From: Acinetobacter sp. TR3
GTDB taxonomy: Bacteria > Pseudomonadota > Gammaproteobacteria > Pseudomonadales > Moraxellaceae
Length of the DNA: 64,000 bases
Assembly: GCF_027105055.1 (NCBI RefSeq)
Contig: NZ_CP114264.1
Location: 806,001-870,000, forward strand
Reading direction: 5' to 3'
The notes beneath the pieces are model-generated. The model saw only the letters and a program-made list of their open reading frames with translations. It had not been told where the DNA came from and searched no databases. The position numbers and the translations under genes were made by a program. Positions 38,563 to 47,160 of this stretch are shown here, piece by piece (within the stretch, counting starts at the first letter, position 1; each line of letters starts with the position of its first letter).

Positions 38563-39780
38563 TTATGAAACAAAGCCCCAACTATCTACATGATCAGCCC
38601 ACCATTGCATCATAGTTTTACGATCATTTAACCATTGAGCATGATTGTATGTCGCCCGTGTTTTATTATCCGAAACGTGGGCAAGCTGTATTTCAACCCA
38701 ATCCTTGTTAAAACCATTCTCATTTGCAATTGTCGATGCTGTTGCCCTTAGGGCATGCATGGTGAATTCTAATTTCATATTATGAAGGGCAGTATTTAAT
38801 GTAGTTTTGCCCATCATTTCTCCATCTTCACCTGCAAAAATATATTCGCTATTGGGGTAAAGAGCAAATTGCTCTTTAATGATTTGTATGGCTTGATTTG
38901 ATAAAGGAACAACATGCATTCTGTTCTTTTTCATATTACGCTTTCCAGCCAAAATATCAGCCTGTGATACTGCTGGAATAGTCCACGTCCTATCTTCAAA
39001 ATTAATATATTCCTTTTTGCCTCGACGTATTTCAATGCTTCTAAGCCATGTATATGTTGCCACTTTGATAGCATTTCTTGTACTAGTAGAGCCACCGTAT
39101 GTATTGAGCTTAGACATAAGTTCTCTTTTTTCAGAATCAGTCAATGGTCTGGCATGTGTTACTTCTGGCTGCTTAATGTAACCTCTAAGGACGTAGGTAG
39201 GGTCAATAGAAATACGTTTTGTGATAATTGAATATTCCATGACTTCACCTATTATTTGCCTGACAAAAATTCCCTTAACTTCCCCTGTACCTCTTCCTGA
39301 TTTTTTGATTCTTGCCATAGTACTATCAAGAACATTTTTAATATCAATCGAGTCAATCTCATGGATAGGTTTGTTACCAATTAGAGGATAAACATCTCTC
39401 TCAAAATAACTAGTTCGGCGTTGTTCCCATTCCTTTGATTGTTGAGTTTTTCGAGAATTCATAAATTCGTTGGCGACTAAACGGAATGTACCATTATTTG
39501 CTTTGATTGCTTCAAGGCGTTCTTTTTTCTGGTGGCTTATTGGGTCAACTCCTTTAGCGAGTTGTTCTCGATATTCCATTGTTTTCAAGCGAGCGTATGC
39601 TAAAGTAATTTCGGGATATTGACCGATTGTGAGCATTTTTGCTTTTGTAAAAAATCGGTAGCGAAAACGCCAAAATTTGCTACCAGATGGGCGGATTTCT
39701 ATACAGAGTCCTGAATGATCAGCCACGCGGTATAATTCTTCACGTGGTTTTAAGCTTTTGATTTTAAGATCGTTTAGCAT
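38563..39780 (-). CDS. int: P4-type tyrosine integrase
   Basis: 405 aa from the Met at 39780. The N-terminal arm-binding domain (LNDLKIKSLKPREELYRVAD, then GLCIEIRPSGSKFWRFRYR) is the DUF4102 type. The catalytic tyrosine-recombinase domain includes ATYTWLRSIEIRRGKKEYI (first Arg), TMHALRATASTIANENG (HxLR), LAHVSDNKTRATYNH (His, then Tyr nucleophile). The usual start MLNDLKIKSLKP was chosen; an upstream Met at 39849 would add residues encoded by the attachment-site repeat. It catalyses insertion and excision of the island and points inwards from the right candidate att site. Confidence 0.92.
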   Translation of the reverse strand: MLNDLKIKSLKPREELYRVADHSGLCIEIRPSGSKFWRFRYRFFTKAKMLTIGQYPEITLAYARLKTMEYREQLAKGVDPISHQKKERLEAIKANNGTFRLVANEFMNSRKTQQSKEWEQRRTSYFERDVYPLIGNKPIHEIDSIDIKNVLDSTMARIKKSGRGTGEVKGIFVRQIIGEVMEYSIITKRISIDPTYVLRGYIKQPEVTHARPLTDSEKRELMSKLNTYGGSTSTRNAIKVATYTWLRSIEIRRGKKEYINFEDRTWTIPAVSQADILAGKRNMKKNRMHVVPLSNQAIQIIKEQFALYPNSEYIFAGEDGEMMGKTTLNTALHNMKLEFTMHALRATASTIANENGFNKDWVEIQLAHVSDNKTRATYNHAQWLNDRKTMMQWWADHVDSWGFVS

Positions 39781-39810
39781 ATGTTGTGAGTAACGGTATT
39801 TTTGAAAGTG

Positions 39811-39832
39811 CTTACTCACAATCTTACTCACA
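39811..39832 (+). other. Candidate right attachment site (attR) of the island
   Basis: A double TTACTCACA motif, 20 of 22 identical to 15266-15287. It is 30 bp upstream of the integrase start. An inverted copy (GTGAGTAAC, 39786-39794) lies nearby, as expected for recombinase binding. The following stretch to 39980 contains no gene; it has a small palindrome GATGTAATTACATC. Confidence 0.5.
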
Positions 39833-39980
39833 AAAATTGGTAATTGCATGTATCACATTGTTATGTAAAGTTAGAATAAAAATATTTTTAAATCAATTGG
39901 ATAGGTTGTAATGTAATTTGTATTTAGTGAAGGTTACATCGTTAACCGGCATGATGTAATTACATCTTCTTCCTAGATTA

Positions 39981-40010
39981 AAAAAATCCCTGCTAATGCA
40001 GGGATTTTTT
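39981..40010. terminator. Bidirectional terminator beside dgkA
   Basis: AAAAAATCCCTGC and GCAGGGATTTTTT around TAAT, a perfect stem with runs of A and T on both sides. It is 15 bp after the dgkA stop on the minus strand. Confidence 0.85.
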
Positions 40011-40024
40011 TTATTTATAATGAC

Positions 40025-40399
40025 TTATCGAAATAAAATAATCATCCATGTAAAAAATATAATCGCAAGAGAAACAAATTGCGCAGCACTGCCCATGTCT
40101 TTTGCATTTTTAGAAAGTTGGTGTTTTTCTAAAGAAATACGATCAACTACAGCTTCAATTGCTGAATTAAATAGTTCAACAATAATTGCAAGCAAACAAA
40201 CAGCCACCATGAGTGCTTGTTCTAGGGCTGATACATCAACAAAAAAACTGATTGGGATCAAAATCAAATTAAGTAAAAGGACTTGTCTAAATGCAGCTTC
40301 ATGACTAAACGCTGCTTTAAACCCTGCAAGGGAATAGCCTGTTGCATTAAAAATACGTTTGATACCACTTTTGCCTTTGTAGGGAGAGTAAGGCGTCAT
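40025..40399 (-). CDS. dgkA: Diacylglycerol kinase (membrane, prokaryotic type)
   Basis: 124-aa integral membrane enzyme that recycles diacylglycerol to phosphatidic acid. Three membrane helices are visible (about residues 38-55, 60-80, 100-122). The family signature ELFNSAIEAVVDRI is at about 79-92, corresponding to E. coli ELxNxAIExVVDR. The N-terminal amphipathic helix FNATGYSLAGFKAAF is present. The length matches the family. It is the first core gene beyond the island. Confidence 0.93.
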   Translation of the reverse strand: MTPYSPYKGKSGIKRIFNATGYSLAGFKAAFSHEAAFRQVLLLNLILIPISFFVDVSALEQALMVAVCLLAIIVELFNSAIEAVVDRISLEKHQLSKNAKDMGSAAQFVSLAIIFFTWMIILFR

Positions 40400-40590
40400 A
40401 ATAAAACTGCTTATGAAGAAAACACTACTATTATAAAATTAAAAATAAGACAGAGGATTGGCAATAAGTCGCATGATTGCATTAAAAATGTAGTGTTTAT
40501 GGCCATTTTAACCGCAACATTCAGATTTGATTTGTCAATTTCCTTTGCGCTAAGGATAATAAGCACATACAAATCGATGGAAAGTATTGC

Positions 40591-41658
40591 ATGAAAATTA
40601 TCGCAGATGAAAATTTGGCATTTACCGATTATTTCTTTGCGGAATTTGCAGAAATACAGCATAAAGCAGGGCGTACACTCACGCATGTAGATGTACAGGA
40701 TGCAGATGCACTTTTGGTTCGGTCTGTGACCAAAGTGAATCATGCCTTAATTGATCAGACCAAGATTCAATTTGTGGGTAGTGCGACAATTGGCACAGAC
40801 CATCTAGATATTCAAGCTTTGGAACAGCAGCATATTGCATGGAGTAATGCTGCGGGCTGCAATGCGCAAGCCGTTGCTGAATATGTGATTACTGCTTTAT
40901 TGCATTTGAATATCGACTTATTAGAACAAGAGAAAGCTTTTACATTAGCAATTGTTGGCTTAGGCAATGTAGGGAGTCGACTCGCAGTGATGGCTCAATT
41001 GTTGGGTTGGAATGTGATTGGCTATGACCCTTATGTGCAATTAAGTCATATTGAAAATGTTTCATTTCATGAGGTGTTAAAACGGGCAGATGCGATTTCA
41101 ATTCATGTGCCTTTAACTTTAGCTGGTGATTATCCAACTCAACACTTGTTTAATGATGCTACGTTTGCTGCAATGAAAGCATCCGCAATTTTGATTAATA
41201 GTGCGCGTGGGCCCGTGATTCAACAATCTGCATTGATGAGCGATATTAAAAAAAACAATCGTAAAGTTGTCTTGGATGTCTTCGAGTTTGAACCAGAAAT
41301 TCCTGAAATTTTATTAAATATGTTGGCTTTAGCAACCCCACATATTGCAGGGTATAGCCTTGAAGGCAAAGCGAGAGGAACGCAGATGATTTATGAGGCA
41401 TTTTGCGATAAATTTTCTTATGAAGCCTCAAAGCGTTTTGAGAGTCAATTGCCTCAAGTAGAACAATATTTCGGGCAGCAGGATTTAAAAGCTGCGCTTA
41501 AACAACATCTCACTCAGATTTACGATATTGCTGAAGATGATAAACAATTAAGAGCTTGTGTTCAAAATGCTAAAGTTGAACAAAAAGCATTTGATTTACT
41601 TCGTAAAAACTATCCTTTACGCCGTGAATGGGCGGCACACGGTGGACCAAAAGCATGA
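40591..41658 (+). CDS. pdxB: Erythronate-4-phosphate dehydrogenase
   Basis: 355-aa NAD-dependent D-isomer 2-hydroxyacid dehydrogenase, second step of the DXP-independent pyridoxal phosphate route. The N-terminus MKIIADENLAFTDYFF is typical of PdxB. The Rossmann motif VGLGNVGSRLA is at about residues 121-131. The catalytic Arg is in NSARGPVI (about 203-210), followed by the Glu in FEFEPEIPE and the His in ATPHIAGYS. The C-terminal PdxB dimerisation domain ends the protein. The stop overlaps the epmA start (ATGA). Confidence 0.95.
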   Translation: MKIIADENLAFTDYFFAEFAEIQHKAGRTLTHVDVQDADALLVRSVTKVNHALIDQTKIQFVGSATIGTDHLDIQALEQQHIAWSNAAGCNAQAVAEYVITALLHLNIDLLEQEKAFTLAIVGLGNVGSRLAVMAQLLGWNVIGYDPYVQLSHIENVSFHEVLKRADAISIHVPLTLAGDYPTQHLFNDATFAAMKASAILINSARGPVIQQSALMSDIKKNNRKVVLDVFEFEPEIPEILLNMLALATPHIAGYSLEGKARGTQMIYEAFCDKFSYEASKRFESQLPQVEQYFGQQDLKAALKQHLTQIYDIAEDDKQLRACVQNAKVEQKAFDLLRKNYPLRREWAAHGGPKA

Positions 41659-42638
41659 GCCAAGATATGAAATCCTATCAACCGACTTGTTCTATTGAGG
41701 CATTAAAAGCACGTGCAGAGATGTATCAAAAGATTCGTCAGTTTTTTGCGGATCGTAAGGTATTAGAGGTTGAAACGCCTGTTTTGTCTCAAGCAGCTGT
41801 AACCGATGTTCATTTGGCATCTGTACAAGTACAACGTCATATTCATGGCAAATTAAATACTCAATACTTACAGACTTCACCTGAATTTCCAATGAAACGT
41901 TTATTGGCCAGTGGTAGCGGAGCAATTTATCAAATCTGTAAAGTATTCCGTGATGATGAGCATGGGCGTAAGCATAATAGCGAATTTACCATGCTGGAAT
42001 GGTATCGACCAGGTTTAGATTTAAGAGGTTTAATGCATGAAACAGCGGATTTACTAGAAGTGTGTTTGGCACATCGTTTTGGTGAAGTTCGTCCGTATAT
42101 TTTGAGTTATAAGCATGCTTTTCAAGATCGTTTAGATATTAATCCTTTACAAGCGACTTTAAAACAACTTAAAGAAACTGCGAATCGTGTAGGACTCAAT
42201 CTTGATTTAGGAAATGATCGTTTGGGTTATATGGATTTATTGTTTTCACATTTTGTTGAACCAAGTTTAGGCTTTGATGCACCTGTATTTTTAACCGATT
42301 TCCCGCCTGAAATGGCATCTTTGGCTAAGGTAAAAACAGATGAGGATGGTGAATTAGTCGCAGCACGCTTCGAGATATACATTGAGGGTTTAGAGCTGGC
42401 CAATGCCTATGATGAGCTTTTAGATGCCAAAGTTTTAGCTGAACGTTTTGATGCCGATAATATCGAGCGTGCTCAACAAGGATTACCCATTATTCCAACG
42501 GATCAACATTTGTTAGCAGCGTTACCAGACATGCCAGAGTGTTCAGGAATTGCACTTGGAATTGATCGTTTACTGATGGTTGTGATGAATAAGATGAAAA
42601 TTGATCAAGTGATTAGCTTCCCAGCGGAGATTGCTTAA
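41655..42638 (+). CDS. epmA: Elongation factor P--(R)-beta-lysine ligase
   Basis: 327 aa, a lysyl-tRNA synthetase-like class II enzyme without the anticodon domain. It attaches beta-lysine to EF-P, which eases ribosome stalling at polyproline. Motif 2 is FRDDEHGRKHNSEFTMLEWY (about residues 99-118) and motif 3 is GIALGIDRLLMV (about 298-309). The start at 41655 overlaps the pdxB stop by 4 bp; an in-frame Met at 41628 lies deeper within pdxB and is less likely. Confidence 0.93.
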   Translation: MSQDMKSYQPTCSIEALKARAEMYQKIRQFFADRKVLEVETPVLSQAAVTDVHLASVQVQRHIHGKLNTQYLQTSPEFPMKRLLASGSGAIYQICKVFRDDEHGRKHNSEFTMLEWYRPGLDLRGLMHETADLLEVCLAHRFGEVRPYILSYKHAFQDRLDINPLQATLKQLKETANRVGLNLDLGNDRLGYMDLLFSHFVEPSLGFDAPVFLTDFPPEMASLAKVKTDEDGELVAARFEIYIEGLELANAYDELLDAKVLAERFDADNIERAQQGLPIIPTDQHLLAALPDMPECSGIALGIDRLLMVVMNKMKIDQVISFPAEIA

Positions 42639-42658
42639 AAACTTTGATCTTTACATGC

Positions 42659-43786
42659 TTATAAAAACTGCATCAATAATTGAATTAACTCACTTTGCCG
42701 ATGCGTTTTGGTTTTCTTGAAAATCGCTTGTAGATGTTTTTTGACAGTATCAGCCTGAATATCGTGTGAGAGAGCAATTTCTTTGGTGGTTTTACCCTCA
42801 AGTAATTGCTCACATATTTTGTGTTCTACAGGTGTGAACATAAAAAGCTGAGTACATATTTCTCGTTGATATTTAGGTTTATGTTTTAAACCAGAAAATG
42901 TGGCGAGTAAAACTGGACGTAGACCAAAAATCTTGTGAGTTTTTTCTGGACTTAATAAATCCAGTGTTAAGAATAAATGATCATCAACCATCATAATTTT
43001 GCTACGTTCAGCGTAGCTTAAGTCATGATGGCGCTTATGTTGGCGTTCTAGCTCAATCAGGTTTAACTCAAATTGTTGTTGGCTACTATCATTAAATACA
43101 AAACGACGTTGTTTGATTTGGATCAGTTTACTATTTTCCAATAGCTGTTTTGCTTCTGTATTTAATTCAAGAATATCTCCATTCAAATTAATAATCGCAA
43201 TTGGCTGATTCATTTTTTGAATTAATTGTGACCCGAGTAAGGTCATTGTCGAGTATTCAAAATGATGTCGATATTGTTGAATTTTCTGCTGTAGTACCGG
43301 TAATAATTCATAAATCGGCTGTAATTCAGAACAACTCAAAGCACCTCGTTCGGGGCTAGTCAAAAATGAAAGTATGATACAAACTTTATGATCATAAAGA
43401 ATTTGTATTGCTGAACAAAAACGTAAATTTAGAGGTTTTAATACTTGTTGATAGACTTGAGTTTGAAGAATTTCATCTTCTGTGAAATGTTGAAAACAAT
43501 GCATCCAACCTTGCATTGGAGCCACTAACATTTTGTTTAAGCGAGGATCATCATCTATATCTAAACGAATTTGTTTTAGTGCGGCTTGTTCAAGTTGATG
43601 TTCATCAAAATCAACGCCATGATGAACACTAAAAGATAGCGCTTGTACTTCAAGATCAACTGCGAGTAGTTGAGAGGCTTGTAGATTAAAATGTTGATTC
43701 AGTTGTTCTAATAAAATAATCCAATCATCAGCATGCTGCACCTTATTTAAGATTTCCATGACAGTGCTTTGTTGGCTTAGATCCAT
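42659..43786 (-). CDS. LuxR-type transcriptional regulator
   Basis: 375 aa. The C-terminal LuxR helix-turn-helix is clear: FTPVEHKICEQLLEGKTTKE, then IALSHDIQADTVKKHLQAIF (about residues 312-352). The middle has a PAS-like segment (MNQPIAIINLNGDILELNTE, about 195-214). The N-terminus has no recognised sensor. It is a single gene on the minus strand, convergent with epmA, and its signal and targets are not evident. Confidence 0.85.
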   Translation of the reverse strand: MDLSQQSTVMEILNKVQHADDWIILLEQLNQHFNLQASQLLAVDLEVQALSFSVHHGVDFDEHQLEQAALKQIRLDIDDDPRLNKMLVAPMQGWMHCFQHFTEDEILQTQVYQQVLKPLNLRFCSAIQILYDHKVCIILSFLTSPERGALSCSELQPIYELLPVLQQKIQQYRHHFEYSTMTLLGSQLIQKMNQPIAIINLNGDILELNTEAKQLLENSKLIQIKQRRFVFNDSSQQQFELNLIELERQHKRHHDLSYAERSKIMMVDDHLFLTLDLLSPEKTHKIFGLRPVLLATFSGLKHKPKYQREICTQLFMFTPVEHKICEQLLEGKTTKEIALSHDIQADTVKKHLQAIFKKTKTHRQSELIQLLMQFL

Positions 43787-43910
43787 TCAAAAATCTCATT
43801 AAAATAAATAGAATACATTTCCATTTAGTTTATATGGGTTTTAATTAAATGAAATCAGTAACTGAAATATATTCTAGTTTTATTTATACAATTTGATGAG
43901 ATGAATCATT

Positions 43911-43975
43911 TGAAAGAAAAAATTGAAAGAAAAAATTGAAAGAAAAAATTGAAAGAAAAAATTGAAAGAAAAAAT
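43911..43975. repeat. Five perfect 13-bp tandem repeats
   Basis: The unit TGAAAGAAAAAAT is repeated exactly five times, followed by a partial copy, in the gap upstream of the LuxR-type gene. The copy number may vary between strains. No gene overlaps it. Confidence 0.9.
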
Positions 43976-44038
43976 TGAATAAACTTTACGGTTTGATAAA
44001 AATGCCTAAGCCTTATCAAAGCCTAGGCGAGATTGAAT

Positions 44039-44204
44039 TTAACAACGTCCTTTTTTAGCCTGTCCTGGAGGACAAAAATCACCATGACGATCATGGTGAT
44101 TGTCTGGGTCAACAATCCACGCTGCCATGAGGAGTATGCACTGCATAGGCAGATAAGCTAAATGTGATTAAAGTGCTGAAGCAAAGTAGTATTATTTTCA
44201 TCAT
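44039..44204 (-). pseudogene. Small secreted protein gene with a frameshift
   Basis: It starts MMKIILLCFSTLITFSLSAY (a signal peptide), then A-VHTPHGSVDC and a stop. One frame over, the sequence continues AAWIVDPDNHHDRHGDFCPP then GQAKKGRC and TAA. The two halves look like one His/Asp-rich, Cys-containing secreted protein of about 54 aa, broken by a 1-base shift near 44130. Small Acinetobacter proteins ending in CPPGQAKKG-C are familiar to me, but I cannot name a function. Confidence 0.55.
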
Positions 44205-44296
44205 TACATCCTATTTTTATTGCTTTCTTATTTACTTTAAATTGATCCAAACTTTTCGACTAGCGTAATGACGCATGTTTTGAATAGAGATTTGAA

Positions 44297-45352
44297 TCAT
44301 TCGACTGTACGTAAAATAGTTCTAAATCCCACATGGGTTGCTGCCAAATCAAACTCTTGTGGATAACGACTACTGTTTCGATAGCGGGCGCAAAAGTTGG
44401 AGGCACATAAAAAAGAACCGCCTTTAAGTACATATTGCGTTGCGGTACTATTTTTTTGACGCAGTTCCGCATAATTACCCATGTGTTGATCATGTGCGCC
44501 GTGATAAGCAGAAGAGGTCCATTCCCAGACATTGCCAATCATATCGAATAACTTAAAAGCATTAGAAGGATAACAGCCGACAGGCGCCACACTTTGAAAA
44601 TGGTCCTCAACGCTATTCTGGAAAGGAAACTCACCTTGCCAATAATTGGCTTGTGGATGTTGATGTGTATCTTGTGGCGCTTGGTGTAAAGGAGTATCGC
44701 TTTTCGAACCTGCTTTGGCTGCATATTCCCATTCTTGCTCAGTAGGTAAATCCCGACCTAACCAAACAGCATAGTGCTCAGCATCATTTTTAGTGACATA
44801 GCGAACAGGTTCAGAAGGAAGAGGGGCTTGACCTGCTGCACCATTAGGATTTTTCCATGTGTAATCTGCTTTGAGTTGCCACCATTGGTTTTGAGTGTTC
44901 ACATTCGGTGAAAATACCGCAGCCTGTTTTTGTTTTTCTGCATCGGTGATGTAGTTTGTAGCTTTCACAAAACTAGAAAATTGGGCAACCGTCACTTCAG
45001 TTTGGTCGATCCAAAAACCATCTACTTGACGTTGTGGTTTGCCAAAATTCAATTCATCAGGATAGGCAAGATTTGAACCCAGTTGAAACGAACCTTTAGG
45101 AACCCACACCATCCCAGAGGTTTTACTGTTTTGCCATGCATTGGGTAAGCCTGAATATTGTTGGCATTGTTGTAATGTGCCAAGTTGTGTCTGTGTCTGT
45201 GTCTGTGTCTGTGTCTGTGTCTGTGTTTGTGTCTGTGTCTGTGTCTGTGTCGTGGTTTGGGTATGTGGATGACGGCTATCAGGCGTAACTTTACTACAGC
45301 CTGTCACAAGGGACAGGCTGCTAAGTGAAACTAAAAAGATAATCCACTTCAT
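44297..45352 (-). CDS. Formylglycine-generating enzyme-like lipoprotein (sulfatase maturation)
   Basis: 351 aa. It has a lipoprotein signal (SLSLVTGC, Cys about residue 19), a (Thr-Gln)n linker, then an FGE-sulfatase domain: GMVWVPKGSFQLGS, WIDQTEVTVAQF, DLPTEQEWEYAAKAG, MIGNVWEWTSS, and KGGSFLCASNFCARYR near the end. The two Cys in SFLCASNFC align with the redox pair of formylglycine-generating enzymes (SYMCxxxYC). Such enzymes oxidise the sulfatase active-site Cys to formylglycine. It directly follows the sulfatase gene with an ATGA overlap, so this is an enzyme and maturase pair, apparently both envelope-anchored. Confidence 0.85.
   Translation of the reverse strand: MKWIIFLVSLSSLSLVTGCSKVTPDSRHPHTQTTTQTQTQTQTQTQTQTQTQTQTQLGTLQQCQQYSGLPNAWQNSKTSGMVWVPKGSFQLGSNLAYPDELNFGKPQRQVDGFWIDQTEVTVAQFSSFVKATNYITDAEKQKQAAVFSPNVNTQNQWWQLKADYTWKNPNGAAGQAPLPSEPVRYVTKNDAEHYAVWLGRDLPTEQEWEYAAKAGSKSDTPLHQAPQDTHQHPQANYWQGEFPFQNSVEDHFQSVAPVGCYPSNAFKLFDMIGNVWEWTSSAYHGAHDQHMGNYAELRQKNSTATQYVLKGGSFLCASNFCARYRNSSRYPQEFDLAATHVGFRTILRTVE
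45186..45251. repeat. Hexanucleotide microsatellite within the FGE-like gene
   Basis: Eleven units of TGTGTC (the seventh reads TGTGTT), coding for Thr-Gln repeats just after the lipid-anchor Cys. Changes in unit number would keep the frame and lengthen or shorten the linker. Confidence 0.9.
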
Positions 45353-47028
45353 TTAAGGAAATATTCCTTAACACCATTTTGTTGGGTGTATTGGTTATAC
45401 ACATTCACCAATTCTTGTAACTTGGCTGGATTATCCTGAGCAAGGTTTTGCGTTTCACCTCGATCATTTTTGAGGTTATACAATTCCCAAGACCCAGTTC
45501 CTAGTTCTGATTTGCCTTGTAATGCAATTTTCCAGTCGCCTTGACGAGCATATTTACTACCATGTAGTTCATCTGCGAAATTAAAGTTCACTGGGCGAAT
45601 GGCTTGGGCTTTATTGTCGAGTACAGGTTTCCATGAATAACCGCTTGGCGTATTGATTTGACGGCCTTTGTATTGACCTTGTGGGACGGCAATATTTGCG
45701 TAGTCGAGCACGGTTGGGAACACATCCAAGACTGAGGCAAAACCATGATGAGTGGCTTGAGCTTTACTTTGATAGGGTAGTTTTACAATTGCAGGTGCGG
45801 TAGTTGCACCTTCGCCCGCTGTATCTTTCCATAAATGAAATGGTGCAGCGCTGACTTCTGCCCAACGTGGTCCAACATAGTGATAAGAGTTCGCTGCACC
45901 GACATTACTGGTACTGTTATCAAAACCTGATTCCGCTCCATAATTGCCACGAATAAAGCCTTCTGCACCATTATCCGAAACGAAGAAGATTAAGGTATTG
46001 TCATATAGATTATTACGTTTCAGATATTGAATCACACGACCAATATTGGCATCCAAATTTTCGACCATGCCTGCATAGATTTCCATTCTGCGCGCTTCTA
46101 AAGCTTTTTGCTCAGTTGAAAGCTCATTCCACTTGCCATATTTTTGCGGTACATTTTGTGTGGCGATTGGTTCAGCTGCTTTAAAGTTTGCTGGAATTAA
46201 TCCGAGTTGTTTTTGACGGGCTATGCGTGCATCGCGGATTACATCATAGCCTGCATCATAAACCCCACGATAACGGTCACGATATTCAGCGGGTGCTTGC
46301 AAAGGCCAATGTGGTGCGGTGTAAGCAGCATAGGCAAAGAACGGCTTGCCTGAGTTTTTACCTGATTCTAGATAGCTGATCAGTTTGTCGGTGAAGTATT
46401 TGGTAGAGAAGAAATCATCAGGTAAGGATGAAATCGGAACTTGTTTGCCGTCTTCTGTATAAGTTGCATTACGCTTATAGGCATTCGGTGATTGTTTAAA
46501 ATGTAGGTCTAAGCCTTGTAATAGGGTAAATGAATGATCAAAACCTTTGGCATGTGCATTGGTTGCATCGGTTAAACCCAAGTGCCATTTACCACTGATA
46601 TAGGTTCGGTAGCCATTGTCTTTCAATACTTCTGCAATAGAGAGAGAACGCTCATTCAAATAGCCCTCATAACCAGCTTGACCTTTTAGATGCTTAGGTG
46701 TGAGTTCAGCCATTGCACCAATTCCCGCTAGATGATGGTCAGTCCCCGAAATCAATTGCGAGCGTGTTGGTGAGCAGGTCGGGGCAGTATGATAATCCGT
46801 TAAAATACGACCTGCTCGGGTTAGTTCATCAATATTTGGTGTATGAATTTCCCCACCAAAAGCGCCTAAATCGGAATAGCCTAAGTCATCAGCCATAATA
46901 AACAAAATATTGGGTTGCTTCTTGGTTTCAACCACAGTATTTGAATTATCAGAATCATTGCTGCAAGCTGAAATTGACAAGCTAAATAATGCAATAGAAA
47001 GTGTGCTAAGGAGACTGTTACGAGACAT
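45349..47028 (-). CDS. Arylsulfatase, lipoprotein
   Basis: 559 aa. The signal ends in the lipobox LSISAC (Cys about residue 22). The sulfatase domain starts NILFIMADDLGYSDLGAFGG, with metal-binding Asp-Asp. The modification site is CSPTRSQLISG (about residues 84-94), where Cys becomes formylglycine (C-x-P-x-R). SGKWHLG supplies the Lys and His, and FVSDNGAEG the second metal site. It cleaves sulfate esters, probably to gain sulfur from outside the cell. The overlapping downstream gene is its likely maturase. Confidence 0.92.
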   Translation of the reverse strand: MSRNSLLSTLSIALFSLSISACSNDSDNSNTVVETKKQPNILFIMADDLGYSDLGAFGGEIHTPNIDELTRAGRILTDYHTAPTCSPTRSQLISGTDHHLAGIGAMAELTPKHLKGQAGYEGYLNERSLSIAEVLKDNGYRTYISGKWHLGLTDATNAHAKGFDHSFTLLQGLDLHFKQSPNAYKRNATYTEDGKQVPISSLPDDFFSTKYFTDKLISYLESGKNSGKPFFAYAAYTAPHWPLQAPAEYRDRYRGVYDAGYDVIRDARIARQKQLGLIPANFKAAEPIATQNVPQKYGKWNELSTEQKALEARRMEIYAGMVENLDANIGRVIQYLKRNNLYDNTLIFFVSDNGAEGFIRGNYGAESGFDNSTSNVGAANSYHYVGPRWAEVSAAPFHLWKDTAGEGATTAPAIVKLPYQSKAQATHHGFASVLDVFPTVLDYANIAVPQGQYKGRQINTPSGYSWKPVLDNKAQAIRPVNFNFADELHGSKYARQGDWKIALQGKSELGTGSWELYNLKNDRGETQNLAQDNPAKLQELVNVYNQYTQQNGVKEYFLK

Positions 47029-47120
47029 TAGAATCGACTTAATTTTATAGAAGAATTATGGCGAGTTTAGAGCGATGATTTTTATGATAAAAATAATTAA
47101 AATTTGATTATTAATCTTAA

Positions 47121-47146
47121 AAAAAGAAAAGCCCCAAAAAAGGGGC
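47121..47146 (-). terminator. Terminator of the 47161-47778 rhomboid gene
   Basis: On the minus strand GCCCC-TTTTTT-GGGGC followed by TTTTCTTTTT, 15 bp after the stop. Confidence 0.8.
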
Positions 47147-47160
47147 ATGTATGATAAAAA

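Larger units (their letters stand above)
15266..39832. mobile_element. Candidate integrative mobilizable island (about 24.6 kb)
   Basis: Bounded by the near-identical 22-bp direct repeats. It has an excisionase-like HTH gene at its left end and a P4-type tyrosine integrase at its right end; on a circular form these would be neighbours. Contents are a MobA/MobL-like relaxase with a hairpin region, replication-like and C4-like RNA loci, an orphan antitoxin-like gene, unknown envelope proteins, a type I restriction system and a Gabija-like pair. The flanking genes (groEL, dgkA) are core genes. It may be a mosaic of more than one insertion. The boundaries are inferred from the repeat. Confidence 0.5.

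Noticed and set aside
39850..39980. tRNA gene as the integration target at the right end of the island
   Set aside because: No cloverleaf or T-loop GTTCGA-type sequence is present near either candidate att site.
40411..40743. Open frame of about 110 codons opposite the start of pdxB
   Set aside because: It is antisense to the pdxB start and promoter region, without a ribosome-binding site or recognisable protein features.
43995..44030. GCCTAAGC...GCCTAGGC hairpin as a terminator
   Set aside because: The arms mismatch, and no T-run follows on either strand.
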